64,000 bases of DNA from Methylomonas koyamae. GTDB taxonomy: Bacteria; Pseudomonadota; Gammaproteobacteria; Methylococcales; Methylomonadaceae. The stretch is from the NCBI RefSeq assembly GCF_006483455.1, contig NZ_PPPU01000016.1, positions 124,001 through 188,000 of the forward strand, in the 5' to 3' direction. The position numbers and the translations under genes are program-made. This document shows positions 1-8,493 of the stretch, piece after piece. Numbering within the stretch: the stretch's first letter is position 1; each line of letters starts with the position of its first letter. A model generated the notes under the pieces. The model was not told the DNA's origin and made no database searches. It worked only from the letters and a program-made list of their open reading frames with translations.

Positions 1-2598
1 AAGCCGGTTGGCGGCGATACTGGCGGCGGTACCGGTGCCGGCGTGGCCGTCCAGGCTGCTGTCGCTGCGCCAGGCCAATTGGCCGTACTCCGAACCGCTG
101 ATGCCGATGAACACGCCGGTAGCGGAGCCGGCCAATTCCTCGCGGGAAATGCCGGCCTGTTCCAGCGCGGTCCAGGCCGCGGTCAGCAGCAAGCGCTGCT
201 GCGGATCGAGTATCTCCGCCTCTTTCGGCGAAATATGGAACGGCGCCGGATCGAACAGGTCGATGCCGTCCAGCCAGCCGGCGGCGCCGAGCGCGTCGAC
301 ATCGTCCACCAAGCCGGCCAGCAAGGCCTTGCGCTCGGCGGGTAGCGGCCGCACCGCGCTGGTGCCGGAGCGCAGTAAATCCCAGAACGCCGCGGTGTCG
401 TCCGCCCCCGGAAAGCGGCAGGCCATGCCGACGATCGCGATGTCGGCATTCGCTTCGGCGCCGGATTCGCTGGCGACCGTCTCGGCTTCGCCGCGGCACA
501 AATACTCAACGACCCGGTCGATGCTGGGATAGTCGAACAATAAATTGGCCGGCAAGCCGCCGCAGCCGAAGGCTTTTTCCAGTTCGTCGGTCAGGCGCAC
601 GGATAAATTGGAATCCAGACCGAATTCGCCGAACGCGGCATCGCAACCGATTTCGGCCGGCTCCAGACCGGACACTTCAGCTACCCGCTGCCGCAACCAG
701 GCGCGCACCGCCTCGGCGTCGGGCCGGGTTGCGGCGGCGCCGGATTCGGTTGGCGCCAATTGCCGTTCCAGATTGCGATTGATCCATTGCGCCAACGGCT
801 GCAAGCTGCGTTGCAGGAAACCGCGCTTGGTTGCCGCGCGCTGGATTTTGCCGCTGGTGGTTTTCGGGATCGCACTTTCCCGCAACAGCGCGATGGCGGC
901 GGTTTGCAGCTCGTGGCCGTCGGCCACCGCCTTGCGGATGGCCGCGAACAATTCCTGCGCATGCTGCTCGGGCTTGAAGCGGCGCGAGGTCTCGGCGACC
1001 ACCACCAGGCGTTCCTCGCCGTCGGCGGTGACGGTAAAGGCCGCGGCGCCGCCCATCTTCAATAACGGGTGGGCCTTATCCACCGTCCATTCGATATCCT
1101 GCGGATAATGGTTTTGGCCGCGGACGATGATGACATCCTTCAAGCGGCCGGTGATGTAGAGTTGATCGGCGTATAAAAAGCCCAGGTCGCCGGTGCGCAT
1201 CCAGCGCCGGCCGGAATCGTCGCCGGCCACACAGGCGTGAAAGGTGGCCTGGGTCTGCTCCGGATTTTGCCAATAGCCCGGCGATACCGCACCGTTACGC
1301 ACCCAGACTTCGCCGACCCGGTCGGCCGGGCATGGCGCCAGGGTATCGGGGTCGACAATCAGCAATTCGGTATCGGCAATCGGATAGCCGCTACCGGCCA
1401 GCGACAATGCCGACGGCTCGTCGGCGCTGGCGAATACCAGCCGGTTGCGTTGCAATTCGGCGGCGCGGACCCAGACTTCTTCCGCCGCCGGCCGCTCGTG
1501 CCGGTGCTGGCCGCTACCGGCGTAGTGCAGGCCGGTAACGATACAAGCCGCTTCCGCCAATCCCCAACTGGGGCTGAACACGCGGAAATCGAAGCCCGCC
1601 GCGGCGAAGCGTTCGGCGAAGGCGCGCATGGTCTGCATCCTGACCGGTTCGGCGCCGTTCAGCGCGTGTTGCCAGCGGCTCAGGTCCAGCCCGGCCAATT
1701 GCTCGTCGCCGACGCCGTGCAGGCACAGGTCGAAGGCGAAGTTCGGGCCCATGGTATGGGTGATGCCGAAGCGGCTGATCGCTTCCAGCCAGCGCGCCGG
1801 CCGTTGCACGAAGGCGGCATTGGGCAGGATGTAACAGGCCATGCCGCAATAGACCGGCGTCAGCAGGCCGTAAATCAGGCCCAGATCGTGAAACGGCGGC
1901 AGCCAGGTCAACAATCGGGACTCGGCGCTGTGGACCCCACTGCGGTCGAAGTACTGCATGTTACACATCAGGTTGGCGTGGGTCAGGATCACGCCCTTCG
2001 GCAACGAGGTCGAACCCGAGGTGTATTGTAAAAAAGCGATATCGTCGGCTGCGACGTCCGGTTTACGCCATCCGTCAGCCAGCCCGGCATCCAGGGTATC
2101 CGTCGCCAGCCAGCGCATCGCCGCAAACTCGGGCAGGCTGCCGAAATGTTCTTCGGCCTTTTCCTTGACCGCCTGCGTCGTCAACACTGCCACCGGTTGC
2201 GCCGAACGGGCGATTTCCAGGACTTTTTCCAAGGTTTGCAGCATGCGCGATTGGCGCGGCGGCGGTAACGGGATCGCGATGTGCTTGGCGTACAGGCAAC
2301 CGAAATAAGAGGTAATGAATTCGATACCCGGCAAATACAACAGCATGACCCGCTCGCCCTCGGCAGCGATGCCTTGCAAAGCCGCGGCCACGGTTTTCGC
2401 CTTCAAGGCCACGTCTCGAAACGACAGCGTTTCCGCCAGGTCTTCGCCGTCGCGCAGGTAGTGATAGATCGGAAAATCGGGTTGGGTTTCGGCACGGTGT
2501 TCCAGCAAACCCAATAAATCGGCAACCGGCGCCGCTGCGGCGGAATCGGCATTTTTTTGCTCGGCTCCGAGCACGGATGCAATTGAATCGCTAGTCAC
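1..2598 (-). CDS. Fatty-acyl-AMP ligase / ACP / ketosynthase, N-terminal part of a type I polyketide synthase (partial)
   Basis: The gene runs off the left edge; about 866 codons are visible. The N-terminal ~600 residues are a fatty-acyl-AMP ligase, with the AMP-binding motif YTSGSTSLPKG near residue 191 and a late RTGDLGF motif. It would load an acyl-AMP directly onto the following carrier domain. That acyl carrier domain (~640-710) has the phosphopantetheine serine at about residue 663 in GLDSN. A ketosynthase domain begins near residue 720 with IVGMACRFPG and is cut just before its expected active-site cysteine. The start is GTG at 2598 with AAAGAG upstream; an in-frame GTG at 2607 is possible. 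FAAL-ACP-KS order is typical of lipid-primed polyketide or lipopeptide assembly lines. The product cannot be told from this fragment. Confidence 0.9.
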   Translation of the reverse strand, partial: MTSDSIASVLGAEQKNADSAAAAPVADLLGLLEHRAETQPDFPIYHYLRDGEDLAETLSFRDVALKAKTVAAALQGIAAEGERVMLLYLPGIEFITSYFGCLYAKHIAIPLPPPRQSRMLQTLEKVLEIARSAQPVAVLTTQAVKEKAEEHFGSLPEFAAMRWLATDTLDAGLADGWRKPDVAADDIAFLQYTSGSTSLPKGVILTHANLMCNMQYFDRSGVHSAESRLLTWLPPFHDLGLIYGLLTPVYCGMACYILPNAAFVQRPARWLEAISRFGITHTMGPNFAFDLCLHGVGDEQLAGLDLSRWQHALNGAEPVRMQTMRAFAERFAAAGFDFRVFSPSWGLAEAACIVTGLHYAGSGQHRHERPAAEEVWVRAAELQRNRLVFASADEPSALSLAGSGYPIADTELLIVDPDTLAPCPADRVGEVWVRNGAVSPGYWQNPEQTQATFHACVAGDDSGRRWMRTGDLGFLYADQLYITGRLKDVIIVRGQNHYPQDIEWTVDKAHPLLKMGGAAAFTVTADGEERLVVVAETSRRFKPEQHAQELFAAIRKAVADGHELQTAAIALLRESAIPKTTSGKIQRAATKRGFLQRSLQPLAQWINRNLERQLAPTESGAAATRPDAEAVRAWLRQRVAEVSGLEPAEIGCDAAFGEFGLDSNLSVRLTDELEKAFGCGGLPANLLFDYPSIDRVVEYLCRGEAETVASESGAEANADIAIVGMACRFPGADDTAAFWDLLRSGTSAVRPLPAERKALLAGLVDDVDALGAAGWLDGIDLFDPAPFHISPKEAEILDPQQRLLLTAAWTALEQAGISREELAGSATGVFIGISGSEYGQLAWRSDSSLDGHAGTGTAASIAANRL

Positions 2599-2607
2599 GG
2601 GTTTCAC

Positions 2608-3240
2608 TCTTTAAGGCTCTCTTCGTTTCGAATCGGGGTTGTTTGCTGTGCAAATTCAGCGTTAGCCGATGCAGCGTTACGATATTTTTTTTGGAACTTT
2701 GAATCAGTAACGGACTTATCCCAAATAACGTGAAATTGTTCACAGACATATCCGAAAGCAGCATAAGCAGGGACAGGAATCAGCCGCACCACCGGCTATT
2801 TTTGGCGGTCGCGGCCTGCGGTGTTGTCGTTACGCGCCATCGGTTTCCGCATTGCGCCCGGCGTCGCCTGGCTAGACGCCGCAATCATGCGACAAAAGCC
2901 AATCCAGCCCCGCGACATCACGGCGCGTTCCGTAAAATTGGTCACTATTTCCCGCACGTTTCCGGTATTTTCTGGATTTTGTCAGCACCTTATGCAATTA
3001 ACGCGATAAAGAATAAGGGAGGTATGTTACGGCTCAGTTAAACTTGAAAATAAATCGGCGCCGTAGTATGGCCGCAGGACGATTGCGGGTTCGCGGGGGC
3101 TGAGCCGGCGTTGAAGCTGGGGAACGTTAAGCTAAGGGTTACCGGTGCCGACGGTCCTCCGCTTTATGCCTTACCGGGCAAGCGGGAGTGTGGAAACGGT
3201 GGAGATGAAAGCCGAACAGATGACGCCGGTTACGGCAGCT
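2608..3240. other. Intergenic region, 630 bp, no gene recognised
   Basis: The gap lies between the GTG start of the polyketide synthase and the 3' end of the permease. It should contain the synthase promoter (leftward), but I cannot assign -35/-10 boxes. The short open frames look random. About 3050-3245 has an ordered, purine-rich look with several short complementary segments, and it abuts the permease stop codon. See the findings for a tentative structured-RNA idea. Confidence 0.5.
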
Positions 3241-4632
3241 TCAAGAGCGGCGGCGTTGGCCGGCAATCCAGTAAACCAGGCCGCCCAAGGCATTCCAGAT
3301 CAGGAAATAGGCTTGCGTTTGCCACGGCAGGCTGACGAACAGATAGCCGCAGCCCAGAATGGCGAGGGGGCCGGTCAGCCAGGGCAGCGGCGCGCGGAAG
3401 CGGCCCGGCGGCGGCGGACCTTGCCGGCGGGCGATCAGCATGCTGGCGGCGACCGCGCTAAACGCCAGCAAGGTTCCGGCATTGGCCAATGCCGCGATCT
3501 CCGCCAGCGGAAACGTGCCGGCGATGGCGCCGACCAACAACGCAGTAAAGGCCGTGGCGCCGGCCGGCGTGCCGCGCCGGGAAATTTTGGCCAGCGCGGC
3601 CGGTAACAGGCCGTCCCGCGCCAGCGCATAGAAAATCCGGCTTTGGCCGTAAAAGAACGCCAGAATCACGGTCGGCAATGCGACAACGGCAGACAAGCCC
3701 AGAAACCGCGCCGCCAATGGTTGACCCAGTTCGCGCAACACCAAGGCCAACGGCTCCGGGCTGGCAGCGAACCGTTCGTAACTCAGCGCCCCCAACGCCG
3801 CCAGCGCGACAGCAATGTAAATCGCCACGCAGACCAACATCGAACCGACGATACCAAGCGCCAGATCCCGCTCCGGATCGTGGGCTTCTTCGGCCGCGGT
3901 AGCGATCGCATCGAAACCGTAAAACGCAAAAAAGATGATGGCCGCGGCGACCATCACACCGCGCTCGACGCCGTCGGCGCCGGTTTGTTTGGCAAAACCG
4001 AACGGCATGAAGGGCTGCAGATTGACCGGGTCGAATTCGCGCGCCGCCAACACGACGAACAGCAGCAAGGCGACCAGTTTCAAGCCCACCAGCAGTGCGT
4101 TGAAAGTTGCGCTTTCCCGGGTGCCGTAGATCAAAGCTGCCGCCACGGCGGCGATGATGGCCACGGCCGGCAGATTGGCGCTGCCGCCGGCCTCGGGGCC
4201 TTGCATCCAGTGCCACGGAATCGCCAGCGCGTCGTGCAGCAACGGTGCGGCATACCCCGACCAACCGACCGCGACGGCGCTGACCACCAACGAATATTCC
4301 AGAATCAGGCTCCAGCCCACCAGCCAGGCGATCCGCTCGCCGATTACGAGCCGGGCATAGGTGTACGCGCCGCCGGCCTGCGGCATCGCAGTCGCCATTT
4401 CGGCATAAGCCAGCGCCGCGCAAGCGCAGACCAGGCCGGCAAACACGAAAGACACCACCACGGCCGGACCGGCCTTGCCGGCACCGACGCCGATCAAGGT
4501 CAGAATGCCGGTGCCGACGATGGCGCCGACGCCGAGCGCGAGCAGATGGAACCAGTGCAGGCTGGGCCTCAGCCGGTCCGGCGGTGGGGCGATGCCGGTC
4601 GATTCCGATATTTTCTCAGCGCGCCGCGTCAT
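3241..4632 (-). CDS. APC-superfamily amino acid permease
   Basis: 463 residues, a normal length for a bacterial cationic-amino-acid-transporter-like permease. The first helix carries the substrate-binding signature GVGAIVGTGILTLIG (from about residue 33), followed by about a dozen hydrophobic helices and the conserved FFAFYGFDAIATAAEEAHDPERD segment near 235-258. It should import an amino acid with a cation in the inner membrane; substrate specificity cannot be assigned. It shares its strand with the DUF4239 gene, whose 3' end at 4637 is only 4 bases upstream, so the two may be cotranscribed. Confidence 0.88.
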   Translation of the reverse strand: MTRRAEKISESTGIAPPPDRLRPSLHWFHLLALGVGAIVGTGILTLIGVGAGKAGPAVVVSFVFAGLVCACAALAYAEMATAMPQAGGAYTYARLVIGERIAWLVGWSLILEYSLVVSAVAVGWSGYAAPLLHDALAIPWHWMQGPEAGGSANLPAVAIIAAVAAALIYGTRESATFNALLVGLKLVALLLFVVLAAREFDPVNLQPFMPFGFAKQTGADGVERGVMVAAAIIFFAFYGFDAIATAAEEAHDPERDLALGIVGSMLVCVAIYIAVALAALGALSYERFAASPEPLALVLRELGQPLAARFLGLSAVVALPTVILAFFYGQSRIFYALARDGLLPAALAKISRRGTPAGATAFTALLVGAIAGTFPLAEIAALANAGTLLAFSAVAASMLIARRQGPPPPGRFRAPLPWLTGPLAILGCGYLFVSLPWQTQAYFLIWNALGGLVYWIAGQRRRS

Positions 4633-4636
4633 ACCT

Positions 4637-5446
4637 CTACTCCGCTGGATTAGCGCCGGCCTGACCGCGAATCGCGGCCTGCAAACCGGTCAGGCTGTCC
4701 TGACTGACCTGAATCAAACCGCGGTGCGGCCGGTCCAGATCGAGAATGATGAACACTAACACCACAATCAAGCCGACCATGATATGGGTGACGAAAGAAG
4801 CACGGTGGCCGGACAGGCCGGTGGCGTAACCGACGATAGCGCCGGTCATCAGGAAAGTAGCGTACAGTAGCAACAGCACGAATTCCGGGACGTGCCGGTT
4901 CATCTCGGCGTCGCGCTTGCCGAAATTGTCGATCATCTCGTTCAACGCCGGAATGAACAGGCCGGTCGTCACCGGGCTCGGTGCGACGGCGTTAGCCTGG
5001 CGGGCATATTCCCATAGTCTGGCCTGCATTCTGCCGGCTTCGGCGATCAAGGCGTGGCGCCGAGCCCGTTCGGTCAAATCGACGTTACCGGTCTGCACCC
5101 GCAAATCCAGGTACTCGCGCAGTAAGGCCAAGCTATGCCCGCGGTGCGGTTCCGCCAGTAATTGCGCGCGCAAATAGGCGGTGCCGATTGCGTTGGCCTC
5201 GTCGACCACCGCCTCGCTGCGGCTATCGTAACGCTGCAAAGACAACGAAAAAGTAAAACCCAACAACAGCGCCAGGATGCCGACCAGCGATGCCGAGGTC
5301 GCGTTGACATGGGCCTTGAAGTCGTCGCGCACCGTCGGCATGATGCGCAGACCCACACGATAGCCGATCTCTATCGCCAACAACATCGACAATAACAACA
5401 ACAATGCGATCAGCAGACTGCTGACGTCGTACATAATTTCTTGCAT
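4637..5446 (-). CDS. DUF4239 (bestrophin-like) membrane protein
   Basis: 269 residues. It has two N-terminal hydrophobic segments (about 8-30 and 50-70), a soluble charged middle (about 75-185), and two more helices at about 187-210 and 220-240. The motif LVGILALLLGFTFSLSLQRYD followed by EANAIGTAYLRAQLL is characteristic of the DUF4239 family. The family is described as bestrophin-like, but its biochemical role is not established. The start at MQEIMYD is the first of two close ATGs (5446 or 5434). It lies directly upstream of the permease gene. Confidence 0.8.
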   Translation of the reverse strand: MQEIMYDVSSLLIALLLLLSMLLAIEIGYRVGLRIMPTVRDDFKAHVNATSASLVGILALLLGFTFSLSLQRYDSRSEAVVDEANAIGTAYLRAQLLAEPHRGHSLALLREYLDLRVQTGNVDLTERARRHALIAEAGRMQARLWEYARQANAVAPSPVTTGLFIPALNEMIDNFGKRDAEMNRHVPEFVLLLLYATFLMTGAIVGYATGLSGHRASFVTHIMVGLIVVLVFIILDLDRPHRGLIQVSQDSLTGLQAAIRGQAGANPAE

Positions 5447-5603
5447 AAGCCCAAACCCGAAATGGCCGAAAGCCTTATTTATACAGCTTCGGCGCTATCC
5501 GTTCACGCTTTTGTCGGCCAGCGAGCTTGCCGCTGCCGCCGCCGCGATCAAGCCAGGTTAGCCGCAGCGGGATTCGACTGCGGCTACCACCTTCTCGGCC
5601 GGC

Positions 5604-6011
5604 TCAATCGCCTACCGTGTAGTCGCGCGCTTCCATCATGTTTTCCAGCATACCGAACAAGCGTTGCGGCGCAATCAAACAGCCCGGCGCCGGACCGCGC
5701 GGCAGGATTTCCAGCGTCACGTCCTGGCCGGCCGCGCGATTCAGGGTCTGATAGGTAAAATAGTCCACCGATTCCGGCACCGGCTGCAACCCCTCCCAGT
5801 CGCCGTTGGCGGCAGCCTCGGCAAAGATTTTATACGGCCAAACCGGCAGCGTGTCCCGGCCGGCCACGTCGCGTAGCACCGGTTGCCCGGCGTCTTTCAG
5901 ACACCAAACTTCGTCGGTCTCGAACACGCGGTACAAAAAATACTCCAGCAATTCTTCATCGGACATCTCGGGAACGGCAGCAATTTCGTCTGAGTGAGGT
6001 TGGTAGCGCAT
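5604..6011 (-). CDS. DUF2750-like small cytoplasmic protein
   Basis: About 135 residues. The pattern EVWCLKD ... PVWPYKIFAEAAANGDW ... ESVDYF resembles the DUF2750 family, small proteins of unknown function. I chose the ATG at 6011 (MRYQPHSDE); the reading frame extends upstream to an ATG at 6071, but the extra residues look like noncoding sequence. No strong Shine-Dalgarno is visible at either start; a later in-frame ATG (MSDEELLEYF) is also possible. No signal peptide or membrane segment. Confidence 0.65.
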   Translation of the reverse strand: MRYQPHSDEIAAVPEMSDEELLEYFLYRVFETDEVWCLKDAGQPVLRDVAGRDTLPVWPYKIFAEAAANGDWEGLQPVPESVDYFTYQTLNRAAGQDVTLEILPRGPAPGCLIAPQRLFGMLENMMEARDYTVGD

Positions 6012-6467
6012 CGCAATATTCCAGGCAGTGAAAGATACTCCGGAACCAGCAAAAACCACACCAGATAGCAAGATCGTGCAGACCGGGTTTCACCGTGAGA
6101 CCTAAACGGCTGGACCAGCCCAGCCGGCCTTGACGGTCGACAAAACCCAGCTCTCTTGTAGGAAATGCGACAAGACGATCCCGGCATGACCGGACCGCGT
6201 TTTGCGAAAAATAAATCGGCTTTCTTTCGCTGGCTCCGCCTGAAACGCCGCGGCCAACGGGCGTCGGCAAACTTTGCGCCGGCCGTTTCCGGTCCCGCCG
6301 TGCTCCGCGACCAAGACGTGGCATGGCGCTTGCTCCGAGCCAATCGCACCCGAACAGTGTCGGAGCGGAGTCCAGCCAGGTCATTCCAGGCCGTTGGCGC
6401 GGGATGCACCGGTCGACAACATTCGGGCCCAACCTGCAATCCAACTTACTTTTATGAGGTACAGACC
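6012..6467. other. Intergenic region, no gene recognised
   Basis: 456 bp between divergent genes. It should hold promoters for both neighbours. Open frames cross it on both strands but have no family resemblance and an unlikely residue composition. I see no repeats or clear promoter boxes. Confidence 0.5.
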
Positions 6468-6674
6468 ATGGCTGAGTTTTACGTCGAAATCAATGCTCAA
6501 GCAAACGGAGATCATCTGGTTCACAACGCGGCCTGCACCCTGTTGCCGGCCAAGGACAGCATTCGCTACTTGGGCTCTATCGCCAGTTGCGCCAGCGCGG
6601 TCAAAAAAGCCGCCGAATCGTTCCGCCAAGTTAACGGTTGCCCGCAGTGTGCCACGTCCTGCCACGTCGCTTGA
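6468..6674 (+). CDS. Small conserved cysteine-containing protein (68 aa)
   Basis: 68 residues starting MAEFYVEINAQ, with GAGGT about 11 bases upstream of the ATG. It has a recognisable layout: a short beta-rich start (FYVEINAQANGDHLVHNAAC), a middle LGSIASCASAVKKA, and a C-terminal CPQC....C cluster. Similar small proteins with the pattern HxxxC ... YLG ... C ... VNGCxxCxxxCH occur in many bacteria as hypotheticals. The spaced cysteines and histidines suggest metal binding or disulfides, but nothing here proves it. No signal peptide. Confidence 0.75.
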   Translation: MAEFYVEINAQANGDHLVHNAACTLLPAKDSIRYLGSIASCASAVKKAAESFRQVNGCPQCATSCHVA

Positions 6675-6823
6675 CGTTTCGCATTAACTGAAGCCGACGC
6701 CGGATTTCCCGGCAGCTGCGGCGGCCGGGAATCCTGGCGCACTCCGCGAGCCGGCGGCGGCGCGTGTATTTCGCAGTCAACAGGGCTATACTCAGCTCTC
6801 CTAACAACGTAAGGAGATTGAGC

Positions 6824-7081
6824 ATGAAAAAATTGGTTTCAATTCGGGCACTGACCGCCAGGATCAATCGGAAGTTGGCTAAGGAATCGAAGAAATTACA
6901 AAAATACCAGCCAAGGTTAATCAGCGACAATCCGCTGGTCGAATACGCGGTTGTCGACCTGAAAACAAACGCGATCTTGAACTTTCACATGGCCGGCGAA
7001 ATTCAGGAATTCGCCCGAGAATTGGGTTGTTTGAGTTTTCTGGAAGACGTATCGCTTGAGGCCGAAGGCTTGGCGACCTAA
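6824..7081 (+). CDS. Hypothetical protein, 85 aa, basic N-terminus
   Basis: 85 residues, start ATG at 6824 with AAGGAG 7 bases upstream. The N-terminal third is very basic (lysine and arginine-rich, amphipathic), followed by a more acidic part with DNPLVEYAVVDLKTNAILNFHM. No signal peptide, membrane segment or family that I recognise. The strong ribosome-binding site supports a real gene. Confidence 0.6.
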   Translation: MKKLVSIRALTARINRKLAKESKKLQKYQPRLISDNPLVEYAVVDLKTNAILNFHMAGEIQEFARELGCLSFLEDVSLEAEGLAT

Positions 7082-7125
7082 CGCCGGCCAGGCTTAACCG
7101 GACGGAAGCCAGACTTCCAACCCGA

Positions 7126-7150
7126 AGTGCCCAGGCAAAGCTTGGGCACT
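7126..7150. terminator. Hairpin between convergent genes, possible terminator
   Basis: Perfect 8-bp stem AGTGCCCA/TGGGCACT with a 9-base loop, midway between the convergent ends of the 85-aa gene and the SRPBCC gene. No T-run follows on either strand, so it would be a weak intrinsic terminator or only a structural barrier. A smaller hairpin, GGAAG/CTTCC, lies at about 7104-7118. Confidence 0.45.
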
Positions 7151-7174
7151 ACCGCAAAATCCAATCCGCCAGCA

Positions 7175-7708
7175 TCAAGCTCCTGCCTCAACGATCCGCT
7201 TGATCGCCGCCAGACCCTGTTCGAATTGGCCGCCCACCATCTTGTCGCAGTTCATCACCAGATTCATCGCCTTACCGACGAAATTGTTGCGCCCGGACAT
7301 GGTCCAGGTCACGACGGTTTCGGTACCGGCGCTGTCAAAGCTGAATTCGGCAATATTGCTGGCTTTGAAGGGCTTTACAAAGTCCAGACTAAAGCGGATG
7401 AAGCTGTCCGGCCGGCTGTCGACGATGGTCATGCTGCCCTGCCCGACCTTATTGTTGCCCGACCAACGCATCGCCGCGCCGACGCCGGCGTCGGGGCCTT
7501 CGAAACTGTTTTGCGCATTCGGATCCAGCTTGGCCCAAGGCGACCAGGCATCCCATTTACGCAATTCGTTGACCTGGGCAAACACAAGCGATGCCGGTGC
7601 CGCCATCGCCAACGAACGGCTGACGCTGAAGCTATCCGGTTGGCGCGTGGCGATAAAGGCAAAAGCCGCCAACGCCACGGCGACCAGGATTAAGACGATT
7701 TCCAGCAT
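7175..7708 (-). CDS. SRPBCC family (polyketide cyclase/START-like) protein
   Basis: About 177 residues. An N-terminal hydrophobic helix (MLEIVLILVAVALAAFAFIAT) anchors it to the membrane. It is followed by a START-like domain with the hallmark LRKWDAWSPWAKLDP and TVVTWTMSGRNNFVGKAMNLVMN. This fold binds hydrophobic ligands in many roles; the ligand is unknown. The start at 7708 has GAGGAG about 6 bases upstream. It overlaps the 3' end of the preceding gene by 19 bases, suggesting cotranscription with that gene and creD. Confidence 0.85.
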   Translation of the reverse strand: MLEIVLILVAVALAAFAFIATRQPDSFSVSRSLAMAAPASLVFAQVNELRKWDAWSPWAKLDPNAQNSFEGPDAGVGAAMRWSGNNKVGQGSMTIVDSRPDSFIRFSLDFVKPFKASNIAEFSFDSAGTETVVTWTMSGRNNFVGKAMNLVMNCDKMVGGQFEQGLAAIKRIVEAGA

Positions 7709-8493
7709 AAAATTCTCCTCAGATTCTGTTTCGGGAATTCCTGACCAAGCCGCCGGCAACGCATCATCCATTCGCTTTCCGCCCGCTCGAGCCAGCGCCG
7801 AGCCGGTTGGGCGACAGGCGGTTTGCGGTTTTTTCTGCCGCGTACGCCAATCGCCTTATACCACGTCGTCCGCTCATCGTTGCCGGCGAGAAGCAAAGTC
7901 CGCCATTCTCTGGACTCCAACCGCCGATAATTGGGCCGATAGTCAACCGGCTTGCGTAAAGCGTTACTAAGAACCTTCGCTGGCGGCTCCGGATTGGTCG
8001 CCAATCCACGCCGCCGCCGGATCATCCAGGCGGTTGCCGTAATCGCGATTTCCACCGCAAACGACCGATGAAATAGAAAGTTCAGCCACCACGGCTGATA
8101 AACCCGATCCACCAAGCTCAGAGAATACGGCTTCAATACGAACGGCGCCAGCCAGTAAATATTGCTGGCGATGTAATCCAGCACCATGTGCAGGAAGCCG
8201 TTGCCGGCAAATACCAGGGCCAGTATCGGCAGGCGCCGGTCCGCGCTGCGCCGGTAGTAAACCGCGGCCGCCGCCACCAGCAACAACCAAGTCAGCGGAA
8301 AATGGCTGAAATAACTGTGGTGCGGGTGCATGCCGCCGTCCACCAGATAAAAGTAAATCATGTCGAAATCCGGCGCCACCGCACCCAACATGCCGCAGCG
8401 CAGATAGGTTTTACAATCGACTTGCTGCCCGCGAACCAATGGAAAAGTCAGTACCGAAACAATGTAGCCGGCCGGTAAATGGGCGATCAGCAT
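7690..8493 (-). CDS. DUF457/YbcI-type membrane-bound metal-dependent hydrolase family protein
   Basis: About 267 residues from MLIAHLPAGY. Conserved polar motifs in the membrane region include an N-terminal histidine, APDFDMIYFYL and HPHHSYFSHFPLTW, then further helices with HMVLDYIASNIYW. This is the arrangement seen in the DUF457/YdjM-like putative hydrolases. The last ~90 residues are basic and low in hydrophobicity, do not look like the family, and may reflect read-through into a poorly conserved tail. It overlaps the creD 3' end by 7 bases, consistent with translational coupling. Confidence 0.75.
   Translation of the reverse strand: MLIAHLPAGYIVSVLTFPLVRGQQVDCKTYLRCGMLGAVAPDFDMIYFYLVDGGMHPHHSYFSHFPLTWLLLVAAAAVYYRRSADRRLPILALVFAGNGFLHMVLDYIASNIYWLAPFVLKPYSLSLVDRVYQPWWLNFLFHRSFAVEIAITATAWMIRRRRGLATNPEPPAKVLSNALRKPVDYRPNYRRLESREWRTLLLAGNDERTTWYKAIGVRGRKNRKPPVAQPARRWLERAESEWMMRCRRLGQEFPKQNLRRILCWKSS

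Noticed and set aside
3643-4653. Long rightward open frame opposite the amino acid permease
   Set aside because: It lies antisense to a clear APC permease, is rich in R, Q, H and G without hydrophobic pattern or family motif, and reflects high-GC codon shadowing.
6165-6467. Upstream extension in frame with the 68-aa cysteine protein
   Set aside because: The extension has a random, arginine-rich composition, and the internal ATG at 6468 has its own GAGGT ribosome-binding site.
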